A stretch of DNA of 64,000 nt. Source: Eurosta solidaginis. Its lineage: Eukaryota > Arthropoda > Insecta > Diptera > Tephritidae. Each line of letters begins with the position of its first letter. The first letter of the stretch is position 1. Positions 22,056 through 34,412 of the stretch are shown here, in pieces. Both the position numbers and the translations under genes were made by a program. The DNA lies in the NCBI RefSeq assembly GCF_040869045.1, contig NC_090320.1, positions 241,676,978 through 241,740,977 on the forward strand, in the 5' to 3' direction. The notes under the pieces are model-generated. The model saw nothing but the letters and a program-made list of their open reading frames with translations, was not told the DNA's origin and searched no databases.

Positions 22056-23940
22056 CATTTATTTATTTATTTATTTATTTAAAATACACATATAAGACAT
22101 AGTCTTTTACAGTGCCATATTTGTTATTAATCTTATTACTAGTACAAAGTAAGTTTAAAAGCTAGAAACAAAAATAGAAGTAACATTCAAACCATACAGC
22201 ATATGTTCCATGGTGGTAAGTAAAAAAGAAAAAGAAAAAGTAAAACACATAAGAATGTTCAAGAACAAAGGGTGCGATGTACAGCTAATTTGAAGCGGTT
22301 AGGATTTGATTCTAAATTTACTTTATTAGGCAAAGCATTCCACAACTGCACAGCCCTAACGAAAAACATTCTCGGTGTTACTGAATACTTAAAATGCGGT
22401 ACAATTAGATTGCAAGCACGGGATGATTGTGCGAAAGTAAGGTTTACAAAAAGGCATTCCGGCGTACGAGAAAAGATAATCTTATGTAAAAATATTAGTA
22501 AACTACGGTCGAAGAATGCTGATAAACTGCATTCAAGAATAGGTTTTGAGAAGTTCGAAATATGATCATATTTCCGTTTAAGAAGATATATCTGGCACAA
22601 TTATTAACCAGTAGTTGATATTTGTTCATGGAAGCTTTATCTAGGCAACCGTATTTCAATTCATGGTAAGATATTATTGGTATTAATAGACTTTTGACAA
22701 GTTTAAGTTTTATAACTTCTCGAATAAAATAAGCCGTTTTCCATAAATGCCTTAACATATAATATAACCTACTAATTGAGGAATTCACATGATCATTACA
22801 AGTAAGATGGTTATTTAAGATAAATCCAAGAGTTTTGACATTCTTCTCATATTTCACAACACTTCCATTTATAACTATTGGAGAAATGCCATTCAGATTG
22901 TAGGAAAAATGTGAAATAGCATTCGCCTGTGTTTTGGATGCATTAAGGTGTAGCTTGTTCTTTTTAGACCATTGAAATATATCTTCTAAATCTTCATTTA
23001 ATCGGCAAACTAAAGCCTCCATTAAGCCAAGAGGGGCAGAAAATTTTCAACTTTTTTATTTATGTCTGCTTCAAACTAACTGTCATTCCAAGGAAGTGAA
23101 GATGCTTCAGCAGCTAAAGCTCTGACATTGATTCTATTGAAATCACGAACGTACAGGTTGCCAATGGAGATAGTATTCGTAGATTGCAAAACTACATTAT
23201 AACTCAAAAAAATTAAGTAATGGTGGCTAACACCTCCCAGAGAAAGCTGATCAAAATGTAAGACATTGCCCATGTCAGCCACACAAAATACATCTAGTAA
23301 ATTAGGTTTGCAATGGGATCCGAAACGAGTAGCAAGTTTATTTACAACTTCCAATCCTACGCCTGATATGCTATCAACAAAATGTTTGGACCGATCGTTT
23401 TCCACAAGCAGATCAATATTTAAGTCTCCGCACAAGAGTATGTGTTCATAAATTGCACTATATTTATCGAAACTCTTAAAAAAGTTACCCAAATCATATG
23501 ACTTTTTCGGATTATATACACATACAACAAGGCAACGCTCAGAATTATTGAAGAACTCAAACATCAAAAACTTCACAGGATCAAGTTGATCTAACCTGTC
23601 AATTACTCTTCCCTGCAATGCCTTTTTATAATAGATCGCGATACCACCGCCGCGCTTGTCTTACTGTCTGTCATTCCTTACAATACAGTAATCAAGAAAT
23701 TGGTAATTATAATCAGCCATATCATTCTGAAACCAAGTTTCAGTAATACACAAGACATCAATACACGCAGAGCTAAAAACGTGATTTAAGTAATCAAGTT
23801 TTGTTTGATTCAAACTTCTTGAGTTAAAATGACAAACCTGAAATCCAGGATGACAATCACTCAAAATCTTCAGTACTATCTTATTGTTACATTCGTTAGA
23901 GCCAACAGCTGAGCTATTTACCTTCATAAATAAATCCACA
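22056..23940 (-). pseudogene. Jockey/CR1-like LINE, catalytic RT core deleted
   Basis: Minus-strand order is as follows. 23939-23661 and 23618-23076 encode an endonuclease (CHFNSRSL, CIDVLCITETW, ILLCGDLNIDLL). Frames 23022-22495 and 22600-22259 encode the RT end (WSKKNKLHLNASKTQANAIS, VKTLGFILNN, PRMFFVRAVQLWNALP). The YADD core should lie between and is missing: endonuclease at 23076 is followed within ~55 bp by post-catalytic RT at 23022. The 3' end carries a TAAATAAATAAA tail at about 22050-22082. The copy is inactive. Confidence 0.8.
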
Positions 23941-24289
23941 AGTGTGCTTGCCTATAATGTAATAAACTTTAGCACAAATTGCTCTGATTTATCTACTTTG
24001 TTCATTCCATATATTCCACTGCGTGATCTTCGGCATAATAGATTATTTATCGAAATAACTCATAAAACGAATTATGCTATGAATGAACCTATAACTAGGA
24101 CAATACATCTAGCAAATCGATTCAGTAGTGTTATTAATTTTAATAACAGCTTATATAAGTTTAGCTTGAATTGTTTTCTATTTTTAACTAGTCTGTAAGA
24201 AAGCATGTAGTTATCGACATGTAAGAATTGAAGTAGATTATAGTCAGCGCAAAGCATTTATCATACACCAAAAGCATGTCTCAATTGGG
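23941..24289. other. Possible LINE 5' flank, unassigned
   Basis: AT-rich sequence upstream of the minus-strand LINE. It has short open frames on both strands but nothing recognisable. Confidence 0.4.
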
Positions 24290-24366
24290 TAAATCCAATT
24301 TCAAGGGGTTGTATTCGCAACCCTCTAATGGGGTTGCCAGCACGATATATAGCTTCTCTTCAGTCA
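24290..24366 (+). repeat. Fragment of the CAA-tailed interspersed repeat
   Basis: TTTCAAGGGGTTGTATTCGC and GATATATAGCTTCTC match the 5' half of the repeat best seen at 51643-52035, in the opposite orientation. Only about 75 bp remain. Confidence 0.6.
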
Positions 24367-24612
24367 GTTACACACATTGATCAGTAAAAACCACCCTCGG
24401 TTCTGAATGAACACGCAGCACGTACACATAACTAAATATTGACAAGCATCAATTTTGACAATACCTGCTCATGTACCTACGAAATATAAATACAGGACAA
24501 ACGACAACAACAGATCAGAACGAAAATCGACACTGATGATGGCACAACGCCGAAACCGAATTGTCTCGAAACCAAATTTGACAAGGGATGACGGAAAATA
24601 GTTCCAATATAC

Positions 24613-24800
24613 TGTAACGAATTTAGGGACATTCCGCTTATTTGTAGCCTTCTACTAACGTTCGTATCTCTAAACTGTTGAATAAATAACTCCAAAATTC
24701 AATTATGCAAAATGGTCTTTATTAGACTACTTTGAAAGTACAATAACAATCAAACTCAAATCAAACTGACACCCCATGGTGCTGCTTTTATACTTTCCGA
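24613..24800 (-). repeat. Truncated 3' LTR
   Basis: It shares TGAATAAATAACTCCAAAAT and TGCAAAATGGTCTTTATTAG with the LTR at 26673-27205. Similarity stops near a TATA-like element (TATAAAAGCAGC on the minus strand), so U3 is lost. Confidence 0.85.
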
Positions 24801-25212
24801 CGTTTCACAACAGTAGTGTGCGCTGGCTTGAAACCACCCTTGCATTCTTTCTGCGAAATTCTTTCCTTTATTTTAGTGCGTCCATTTGGGTTTGTCAATG
24901 TCAGTGTTTCTCTCGCAGGTATCTTTGAGTTTGCTTTGTTTGGCCCATTCGTTCCATCAACCTTTACCTTTGACTTTCGTGGTCTTTTTCGAGTCTTCTC
25001 CACCAACACTCGCTTATTGCTGAACCCTTTCTCAAAACTGAAGTTGTGTAGAACCATGGCCTTCCCAATTAAGACATCACAGATAACTTCTCCCCGGACT
25101 TGGTTATACTCGCCAGTGACCGTACGCAACCTTGCCTTGGCTTTACTCTCCTGTTGACCAAATCAGATCGGATTAAGGAATGAGATGCGCCCATATCTAC
25201 AGTCAGTAAACG
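24788..25212 (-). pseudogene. Retroelement protease segment
   Basis: On the minus strand this follows the gag frame after a stop. Around 25200-25130 it reads LLTVDMGASHSLIRSDLV, an aspartic-protease-like active site with DMGA where D(S/T)GA is usual. It continues RTVTGEYNQVRGEVICDVLI and then a basic stretch that runs into the truncated LTR and stops. The odd basic tail (RKRPRKSKVK) is probably the product of the internal deletion. Confidence 0.6.
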
Positions 25213-26613
25213 TTACTTGCCATCCACATTTCCTTTGACTGTAAGACTGCTCGATTTTCTTCCAATTTGCGACGCAGATATCACAGGACATTCAATAGTT
25301 GGAGCTGGCTCTCGATCTCTACATCTTACTCGCTCTTGCTCATCTCCTCTAGCTTTGTTATTAAGACCACCCATGCTGTTGAAACCACTAGAATCAATAT
25401 CGCAATGACGTGCAATGTGACAGAGCTTCCCGCATTTGAAACATTTGATAACTCTTTCACTCCGCTTCTGCGATCCTTTCAGCGCCTCCAATATTGTGTT
25501 CACATAGTCTGGCATTTATACCTCCACGCGGCGTGCTTTGAACGCTGGCTTACACAGAAGAGATGCTGTTTCCTGAATCAGAGCATGTGATACCGTTTCT
25601 GTGAATGCGGGTTTTGGGTTTGCATATGTCGCTCGCTTGGTTTCGACATCCCGTATTCCATTTATAAAGCTCTGAATTTTAACCCTCTCGGTGTATTCCA
25701 CGGGTGCGTCTGCATTTGCGAGATGAGCCAATCTTCCGACGCAAACTCCTGTAAAGTCTCATTCGCTTTTTGGTAACGGTTTTGCAACTCAATTTGATAT
25801 ATCTGTTTTCTATGCTCGCTTCCGTAACGTCTCTCGACAGCGGCCATCAATGCTTCATAGTTGTTCCGCTCTCCTTCGGGAATCGTTTGTAGGATTTCGG
25901 GTGCTGGCCCCTTCAATGCTACGAATAGAGCTGCAACTTTATCTTCAGCATTCCAGTTGTTCACTGCTGCGGTCTTCTCAAACTGTAGCTTAAAGACCTG
26001 GAAAGGAACAGAACCGTCAAAGGATGGTTTTTTTACCTTTGGATTACTCGTTGGAACAGCTGAGCGATTTAGTTGCCACTGCTCCATACGACCTTTGAAC
26101 GCTTCTATCTCGGCATTAATTTTGTCCTCGAGTTGTACAATTTCTGTATCCTGTACTTCCAGCTTTGATGTTACCCTTGCTTCCTGTGCTTCTAACAGCG
26201 AAGACATTTGCCACCTGCAATGATAAGCGCTCCTCTTGTTCTTCCATCTTGGATGTTATACGAGTATCCTGCGATTCTAGTTGGGATGCCATATATGTCT
26301 TCTGTTCTTCCAGTTGAGATGACATTTGCTACGACATTGATGCTACTGTCGATGTCTGTGCAGATATTGCAGCCAATATCATGTTCAAGTCTGTGCTGGT
26401 AACTGTCTGCGATGTTTCGTTTTTCTCTTCAATTTTTGTTGTTGATTCTTCCACATCAGGATAAAAGACATACTCGTCCACATTAATTCCTTCCAACTCT
26501 ATTACCTCTCGTAGTTGTGCTTGAAGTTCGATCTTATTGCCGGTTGTATTCAATCTACGGTTCTTCAACTCCTTTTTCAGTTGCTGGATCCTTAATTCAC
26601 TTAACTTCGTCAT
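25213..26613 (-). pseudogene. gag with SAP-like start and CCHC knuckle
   Basis: Read leftwards from 26613, the N-terminus (SELRIQQLKKELKNRRL, NTTGNKIELQAQL) has the helix-turn-helix pattern of a SAP domain. Next comes a repetitive coiled-coil-like region (SQLEEQ, SQLESQD, SKLEVQD). A gag core follows around KPSFDGSVPFQVFKLQFEKT and ALKGPAPEIL. The C-terminus has a zinc knuckle, CFKCGKLCHIARHC (C-x2-C-x4-H-x4-C). Stops or frameshifts near 26329, 26200, 25730 and 25515 break it into pieces. Confidence 0.75.
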
Positions 26614-26672
26614 GTCATTGTTGTGCTCTGCAACTCTGGAATTTATTCAACAATTCCTCTTCTTACACTAAT

Positions 26673-27205
26673 TGTAACGAATTAAGGAGAATTCCGCTTA
26701 AATGCAACCTTCTACTAACGTTCCTATCGCTAAACTGTTGAATAAATAACTCCAAAATTCAACTATGCAAAATGGTCTTTATTAGACTACTTTGAAAGTA
26801 CAATAACAATTATACTTCGCAACCAATAGCGTGCTCAAATCAAACTGACTGCCCATGCCTCAGCTGGTGCTGCTCTTATACTCTTCGGTTTCCACGTTCG
26901 CATACTTCTAGGCGTTTCTCCTTCTAGAATTTACTACTTGTTTACCAGTTATAAACTCACCAGCTATAAACTACAGATGTACGTTTATAGCTTCTCATAT
27001 GCGCGTGTATATGTGATACATCGACCGATGATTGCACACTTTTGTGAGTATCTCAGATATATGCATGTGTTTGTGCATATCTCTCCGCTCCTTGTATTTA
27101 CATTTGTGTAGACATATTGATTGATTTGTTTATGTAGATACAAGTGACTGCTTAGTATCGGCTTAGAGATGATAGTATGCCTTAGTGTTGTTAATATTCG
27201 TCACA
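26673..27205 (-). repeat. 5' LTR of the gypsy-like element
   Basis: On the minus strand it starts TGTGACGAATATTAAC and ends TTCGTTACA, so it has TG...CA ends. It contains TATAAGAGCAGC as a TATA-like element and AATAAAGACC as a likely polyadenylation signal. Length is 533 bp. Confidence 0.85.
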
Positions 27206-27209
27206 ATAC

Positions 27210-28418
27210 ATAAAATAAATACAGTTTAAAAAAACTAAAAAACATGCAAATATGCTGCCGTTTTAGTATCTACAATTCACTTAGATATTTAATGCTGAAA
27301 GCATCGTGGCACAGAGGTTGGTGTCGCCGCTATTAAGCACAACTCGTTTTGTAGCGAGTTATTTAACCAATGCCGCGAGTCTTCAATTGCCGCTAAATGG
27401 GTCGAACTCGTCTTTGCGCGCCTACAAACAATCTTACATACAAGTGAAGCTAAGATAACAGGATAACACATATACAGCATTTTGATACTTTTAGATAACA
27501 AATCGGTACTTCTTCGCATTAAATCGATTTTTTTCGATGAAAATCATTAAGTTTTCGAAAACGAGTCGATATTTTTCCTATGAAGAATCGATAACTTTAC
27601 GATATTTTCACCTTAACAAATCGATATCCAAACGATATTATTCCATAACACATCCTCTAAATTTTGAAAACAAATTGATATTTTTTCGATGACAAATCGA
27701 TAGTAAGCCGATAACACATCGATAGCTCACCGATAATGTACCGACAACCCTTCATTGTTACTGATAAGAAGCCGAGAAAACCGCGATAACAAATAAATAA
27801 TATGTCGATAACAAGTCGATAATAATAACAGTCCTACAATTTTTCATATTCATAAATGAATTTTTCTGAGCCCTGCAAAATACATAGTTAAAAAATAGTT
27901 CCGAAATAGTCGATAACATAAGCTCCTAATTATTTTGAAATCGCTCCGGAATGATCGCAAGATGATTACATAAATAACTTAAAATACTATTGAAACAGTC
28001 CTGAATGGATCCCGAACTCATCCCGAAATAGTGCTTAAAACAATCCCGAAGGGATCCCAAAATAGTACTGAAATGAATCCAACATTAATACAAAAAAGTT
28101 TTGATATTATCCCAAAATTATTCCCGAACAGTCCAGAAATTATCTAAAATTGGTCTTGGTTTTTCTGGTTTAAATTTTGAGGAATAAAAATTATTTGAAG
28201 ACCCTTATAATAACCCAATAGTAACTTTACATTATCTTAATTCTAACATAGTAGACGAGTGATTAACCATTCGCAACAGTTTTAAAAACTCTTAGGTAGT
28301 AAATCACACAAGACAAATCAGTTTTAGTGAGAAAACCTTTCAAAAAAAAAAATAATAGTAATAAGTCACTGAGAATGACCGAAAAAATTTCAATTTAGTC
28401 TCACTGAGAAACCTCTTT
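27210..28418. repeat. Degenerate short-period AT-rich repeats
   Basis: From about 27530 to 27830, motifs such as TCGATAACA and AAATCGATA recur every 15-30 bases. From about 27890 to 28150, variants of TCCCGAAATAGT recur. The period is loose. No gene was seen. Confidence 0.55.
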
Positions 28419-28735
28419 TTGTTGTTGGTGTTACTTACCGAAGGCTTTGGGGAGCGTTATCGATGTGATGGTCCTTTGCCGGATACAGATCCGGTACGCT
28501 CCGGTAACATAGCACCATTAAGGTGATAGCCCGACCATCTCGGGAACGATTTGTATGGCCACATTAAACCTTCAGGCCATCCCTCCCTCCCCACCACCAA
28601 GTTCCATGAGGAGCTTGTGGTCGCCAAAGCCTCGTCTGTTAGTGAAACGGGATTCGCCGCTCGAAGGTTAGGTTGACAATTGGGTTGAAGAAGCTATATA
28701 TTTCGCTACACAACCCCTTGAATCCCAGCTCTTTT
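28419..28735 (-). repeat. CAA-tailed interspersed repeat copy
   Basis: It contains CCGAAGGCTTTGGGGAGCG, GATGGTCCTTTGCCGGAT, CCCGACCATCTCGGGAACG and GAAGCTATATAT blocks in the order of the longer copy at 51643-52035. GTTGTTGG at its left is the remnant of the (CAA)n end. Confidence 0.8.
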
Positions 28736-30296
28736 TGTTCTTGGCTATCGGTAGTTATCCGTGATAAACCGAAGTGCTTTTTCTGGTTAATACTATGTTC
28801 AAACAGAAAAATAAATTGAGGCTATTTCGATTTAACTTGAGTGGTGTTCATACAACTCTATTTAGCTTACACAATAGTAATTTGATAGCTGGGTGGCTCA
28901 TCTCTACAGTAAGAACATATCTTTGTTGAGACTGTCAAAATGTGCGTGTTGGTATTAGGTGCATGGAATGAAATGAAAACATAAAACTTTGAAATGTATG
29001 TGTGTTGTAAGAATATGTGTTCAATGTTTTGGCTTCATTTTGATTTTGCCATCTTCTTTTGACAATCCCTACTCCAGTGAAATGAAAGACATAAAATCAG
29101 CTGATGAGATGAGCCAACCATATAGTTCAGCCATGCGAAACTGACTTTTAATATACTCAATAAACACACTTTACAATGTTGCATTTGCAGTTTGAAGCAA
29201 TTTATTACGCAATTTTTTTTAAATTGGCAATTTATTATTACAATTTATTATATGACAAATTGCGTAATAAATTGCCCAAATAGTATAAATTGCCAATTTT
29301 GTGTGTGTTTGAACCTAGTATAACTTTTAAATGCAATCTCTAATATTTAGCAGAATACGTTTATAAGTATGTTGCTTGTATAGTTCGCGCATACTCTTTT
29401 GAGTATTTCTATTGTAGTGTTACTTGGAATGCACCTCACTTGGAATGCATTGAATGATACAAAATATGCACAAACTTATTGACTACACAAGTAGTCATAT
29501 TTTACTGACCCAAATAATCACTTGAACTCAGCATGAGTTATTTTACATTTGTCAACCCGTCACATTGACCGACATATATGCCCATTAGTCATATTGACTA
29601 TAGAACCCCATACCTTTACATATATATATATATATATGTATATATATATGTGTGTAAAATGCATCAAATCTTGTCATATTCAAAATTTACATTATTTATT
29701 TAACATAGTGCTACGCTGCAAAAAGAAAATAAATATTTCAGTTTGTATATCGCATTAAAATTTTATTGCTTTTTTTACAAATGTGAAAATTTGGCGGCGC
29801 ACAGTCCAGTATGAAATGCTAAAAGCATAGCATCATCATCCAAAAAGATTGATAAACATATACATATATTTCTTTATAATACTTATATATGTAACAAAAC
29901 AGATGTTAGATGTAACAAATGTATATGCATATGTGTAGACTTAAATATTTACAATTGTACTTATGTATAAAGATTTGGCAAGATCAGTCATAACAATTTT
30001 CTTTAAATTGCTAAACAAGCAAATAAATTTAACAGAATTTGTCATATATATGTAACTAAAGCGAAACAAATTATTGAAATGTCACTATTCAATAATATTT
30101 GTTGTATGATGGACCACTTTACGATAAAACAGATCAAAACAAACATAAATACTCGTCACAAAAGACAAAAAAAGAAGATAAGTAAATGAAAACCGCCAAT
30201 CGGCCGCCAAAATAATTTTTTTGATGGATTTTGTTCTCGTATAACTTTTTCTTTCTTCATTATTTTTATTCTTCTCTCTCTCTTTTTGTATAATTT
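28736..30296. other. AT-rich intergenic stretch
   Basis: No gene was recognised. It holds a TATATA microsatellite at about 29619-29651 and A/T runs near 29200-29260 in which AATTTATTA and its complement alternate. Confidence 0.5.
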
Positions 30297-33059
30297 CGAG
30301 ATAAATATAGACTTCCATATATCAAAATCATCAGGATCGAAAAAAATTTGATTGAGTCATGTCCGTCCGTCCGTCCGTCCGTTAACACGATAACTTGAGT
30401 AAATTTTTGAGTTATCTTGATGAAATTTGGTATGTAGGTTCCTGAGTACTCATCTCAGATAGCTATTTAAAATGAACAATATCGGACTATAACCACGCCC
30501 ACTTTTTCGATATCGGAAATTTCGAAAAACCAAAGAAGTGCGATAATTCATTACCAAAAACGGATAAAGCTATGAGACTTGGTAGGTGAGTTGAACTTAT
30601 GACGCAGAATAGAAAATTAGTAAAATGTTGGACAATGGGCGTGGTACCGCCCACTTTTATAAGAAGGTAATTTAAAACTTTTGCAAGCTGTAATTTGGCA
30701 GTTGTTGAAGATATCATGATGAAATTTGGCAGGAACGTTACTCCTATCACTATATGTATGCTTAATAAAAATTAGCAAAATCGGAGAAAGACCACGCCCA
30801 CTTCTAAAAAAAAATTTTTTTTAAAGTCAAATTTTAACAAAAAATTGAATATCTTTACAGTATATAAGTAAATTATGTCAACATTCAACTCCAGTAATGA
30901 CATCGTGCAACAAATTGCAAAATTAACAGAAATTTTCAAAAAGGGCTTGGCTCCGGCCTTTTTCATTTAATTTGTCTAGGATACTTTTAATGCCATAAGT
31001 CGAACAAACATTTACCAATCCTTGTGAAATTTGGTAGGGGCTTAGATTCTGCGACGATAACTTATTTCTGTGCAAAAGGGCAAAATCGGTTGCAGCCACG
31101 CCCAGTTTTTATACACAGTCGACCGTCTGTCCTTCCGCTCGGCCGTTAACACGATAACTTGAGCAAAAATCGATATATCTTTACTAAACTCAGTTCACGT
31201 ACTTATCTGAACTCACTTGGTATTGGTGTAAAAAATGGCCGAAATCCAACTATGACCACGCCCACATTTTCGATATCGAAAATTACGAAAAATGAAAAAA
31301 ATGCCATAATTATATACCAAATACGAAAAAAGGGATGAAACATGGTAATTTGATTGGTTTATTGACGCAAAATATAATTTTAGAAAAAAAACTTTGTAAA
31401 ATGGGTGTGACACTTACCATATTAAGTAGAATAAAATGAAAAAACTCAGCAGGCTGAAATAAAAAACCCTTGAAATCTTGGCAGGAGTACTGTTCGTGGT
31501 ATTATATATATAAATATATTAGCGGTATCCAACAGATGATGTTCTGGGTCACCACGGTCAACATTTTGGTCGATATCTGGAAAACGCCTTCACATATACA
31601 ACTACCACCACTCCCGTACACCGTCCACCACTCGTACAAACACATTCAAGAGTCACCCCTGGTTCACCTTTATGGCGATATCTCGAAAAGGCGTCCACCT
31701 ATAGAACTAAGCCCCACGCCCTTTTGAAATACTCATTAACACCTTTCGTTTGATACCCATATTGTACAAACGCATTCTAGAGTCACCCCTGGTCCACCTT
31801 TATGCCGATATCTCGAAATGGCGACCACCTATACAACTACAACCACTCCCTTTTAAAACCCTCATTAATACCTTTAATTTGATACCCATATCGTACAAAC
31901 ACATTCTAGAGTCACCCCTGGTCCACCTTTATGGCGATATCTCGAAAAGGCGGCCACCTATACAACTACCCCCACTCCCTTTTAAAACCCTCATTAATAC
32001 CTTTAATTTGATACCCATATCGTACAAACACATTCTAGAGTCACCCCTGGTCCACCTTTATGGCGATATCTCGAAAAGGCGTCACCCTATAGAACTAAGC
32101 CCCACACCCTTTTGAAAAACTCATTAACACCTTTCGTTTGATACCCATATTGTACAAACGCATTCTAGAGTCACCCCTGGTCCACCTTTATGCCGATATC
32201 TCGAAATGGCGACCACCTATACAACTACAACCACTCCCTTTTAAAACCCTCATTAATACCTTTAATTTGATACCCATATCGTACAAACACATTCTAGAGT
32301 CACCTCTGGTCCACCTTTATGGCGATATCTCGAAAAGGCGTCCACCTATAGAACTAAGCCCCACGCCCTTTTGAAATACTCATTAACACCTTTCGTTTGA
32401 TACCCATATTGTACAAACGCATCCTAGAGTCACCCCTGGTCCACCTTTATGGCGATATCTCGAAAAGGCGGCCACCTATACAACTACCCCCACTCCCTTT
32501 TAAAACCCTCATTAATACCTTTAATTTGGTACCCATATCGTACAAACATATTCTAGAGTCACCCCTGGTCCATTTTTATGGCGATATCTCGAAAACGCAT
32601 CCACCTATAGAACTAAGCCCCACGCCCTTTTGAAATACTCATTAACACCTTTCGTTTAATACCCATATTGTGCAAACGCATTCTAGAGTCACCCCTGGCC
32701 CACCTTTATGGCGATATCTCGAAACGGCGTCCACCTATGGAACTAAGGATCACTCCCTTTTAAAATACTCATTAACACCTTTCATTTGATATCCATATCG
32801 TACAAACAAATTCTAGAGTCAATCCTCATCCACCTTTATGGCGATATCCCTAAATGGCGTCCACCTATGGAACTATGGCCCACTCCCTCATAAAATACTC
32901 TTTAATACCTTTCATTTGATACACATGTCATACAAACACATTCCAGGGTTACCCTCGGTTCATTTTCCTACATGGTTATTTTCCCTTAAGTTGTCACCAA
33001 AGCTCTCAACTGAGTATGTAATGTTCGGTTACACCCGAACTTAACTTTCCTTACTTGTT
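30297..33059 (-). mobile_element. Helentron/DINE-1-like element 4, head-truncated
   Basis: The first ~80 bp (the TATACTC hairpin end) are absent; homology begins at CGAGATAAATATAGACTTCC. The far end is intact, with a perfect GTTCGG/CCGAAC hairpin and a tail ending TTACTTGTT. A (GTCC)n tract lies at 30360-30380. About eleven ~130-bp units at 31540-32960 are organised partly as ~259-bp dimers. The body carries CCACGCCCAC motifs as in the other copies. Confidence 0.7.
31540..32960 (-). repeat. ~130-bp satellite units with dimer structure
   Basis: These are the same unit as at 2960-6150, reverse orientation. Alternate units share differences (for example TATGCCGATATCTCG against TATGGCGATATCTCG), and near-identical blocks recur at 31750, 32138 and 32397. 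Those spacings are about three and two units. Confidence 0.9.
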
Positions 33060-34330
33060 TCTCTTATTTTTATTTATTTCTCTCTAAATTTTATTTTCAG
33101 CTTCTTTAATGTTTTTGTTTTGCTTTGCTCTCCTTTTTTGTTATTATATATGGGTATTCCATCCCATTTCGACCAATTTTGAACCCGACCCATTTAGAAT
33201 TGGCTGAAAGTTTTCCTTCTTTTTCTAGCTTATAAAAGACGTTTTTCAGAATTTTTTCAAATTTTTTCATCCAACTCAAAAAAAGTTATGAATTTAAAAA
33301 AAATACCGTTTTTATTTTCAAAATGCTATAACTTTTTCAAAAATTGACCGTTTGGGATCTTTTTTTTTTAAATTTGTTTTTTAAATGTACTTTTCGGAAA
33401 AAATACAAAAAAATTTTTAGCTTTTTTTTCAATTAAATAAAAAAAAAAATAATAATAATAATCGGCCCACTCCGGGATTAGTGGGGATGATTGCAGGATT
33501 GATTGAAGTTTTTCATGAGAAAAAAAAATGGCGAAATTCGAAAAATCTCGAAAAACTGAAAAATTACTTTAAACTAACTAAAACTTTAAACATTTTTTTG
33601 TATTTTTTCCGAAAAGTACATTTAAAAACAAATTAAAAAAAAAAAAGATCCCAAACGGTCAATTTTTGAAAAAGTTATAGCATTTTGAAAACAAAAACGG
33701 TGTTTTTTTTTAAATTCATAACTTTTTTTGAGTTGGATAAAAAAATTTGAAAAAATTCTGATAAACGTCTTTCGTAAGCTAGAAAAAGAAGAAAAACTTT
33801 CAGCCAATTCTAAAGGGGTCGGGTTCAAAATTGGTCGAAATGGGATGGAATACCCCGTATATATTTTTTATTTCAGCTTTCTCTTTTTATCATTATTCTA
33901 AATCTAGATTTTCACTTCTTCGATTTTGTTATTGTTTTTTGTTTTTCTTTTCATTTTTTTTTTTTTCATTTTTTTCAAATCTTGTTTTTTTCTATTTTTC
34001 TATTTAAGTTTTTCTACGCAGATTTCCTATTTTCACTCTAAATTTGTTTCTGTCTAAATTTTTTATACATGTATTATTTTCTAATTTAATTTTAGCTTTT
34101 TTTGAAAAGAAAATTTCCATTTTCTTGAACAAAAAATTGTACATGTTATCTTTCCCAGTTAATCTTCATATATTCCTCTATTTTTTTTTTTAATTTTCGG
34201 TTTGTTAATTTTTTAAGTGTTACCTAATTATTTCTGATTGTTGTTGTTGTTGTTGTTAATGCTGTTGTAGCAATGAAGACACTCTCCGAAGGTTTTGGGG
34301 AGAACTTCCGATGTAGATGGTTCTTTGCTC
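33060..34330. repeat. Pyrimidine-rich duplication, copy 1
   Basis: The + strand is dominated by T. Segments CTAAATTTTATTTTCAGC, GTTATCTTTCCCAGTTAATC and GATTGTTGTTGTTGTTG have counterparts in the same order at about 35083, 35670 and 35758. Copy 1 lacks any counterpart of the exon-like segment 35366-35502. It also carries the foldback at 33152-33856, which copy 2 does not. Confidence 0.6.
33152..33856. mobile_element. Foldback element with ~265-bp arms
   Basis: Starts GGGTATTCCATCCCATTTCG and ends with the reverse complement (CGAAATGGGATGGAATACCCC). The arms run to about 33420 and from about 33575, with a ~150-bp centre containing CGGCCCACTCCGGGATTAG. The arms are over 90% complementary by eye. 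TATATAT-like sequence lies on both sides but is low-complexity, so the target duplication is not certain. No coding capacity. Confidence 0.85.
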
Positions 34331-34412
34331 GATCAGGAACGTTCCAGTAACAAACAACATTAAGGTACAAGCCCGTCCATCTCGGGAACGATTTAATATG
34401 ACCTCATTGAAA
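34237..34412 (-). repeat. CAA-tailed interspersed repeat, 3' part
   Basis: (GTT)n, GTAGCAATGAAGACACTC, CCGAAGGTTTTGGGGAG and CCATCTCGGGAACGATTTAA match the 3' half of the family. The same copy appears duplicated at 35759-35885. Confidence 0.8.

Larger units (their letters stand above)
24609..27209 (-). mobile_element. Gypsy-like LTR retrotransposon, pol deleted
   Basis: ATAC flanks both ends (24609-24612 and 27206-27209). The 5' LTR, read on the minus strand, is complete at 27205-26673. The 3' LTR keeps only its terminal ~185 bp (24613-24800). Between them are a gag gene and a protease segment; reverse transcriptase, RNase H, integrase and most of the 3' LTR U3 are missing. The intact outer ends plus matching ATAC show a true insertion that later lost its interior. 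The LTR is a relative of the solo LTRs at 49996-50470 and 59125-59682. Confidence 0.85.

Noticed and set aside
25213..25515. Host CCHC zinc-knuckle gene
   Set aside because: It sits between LTRs in the order gag core, knuckle, protease and belongs to the retroelement.
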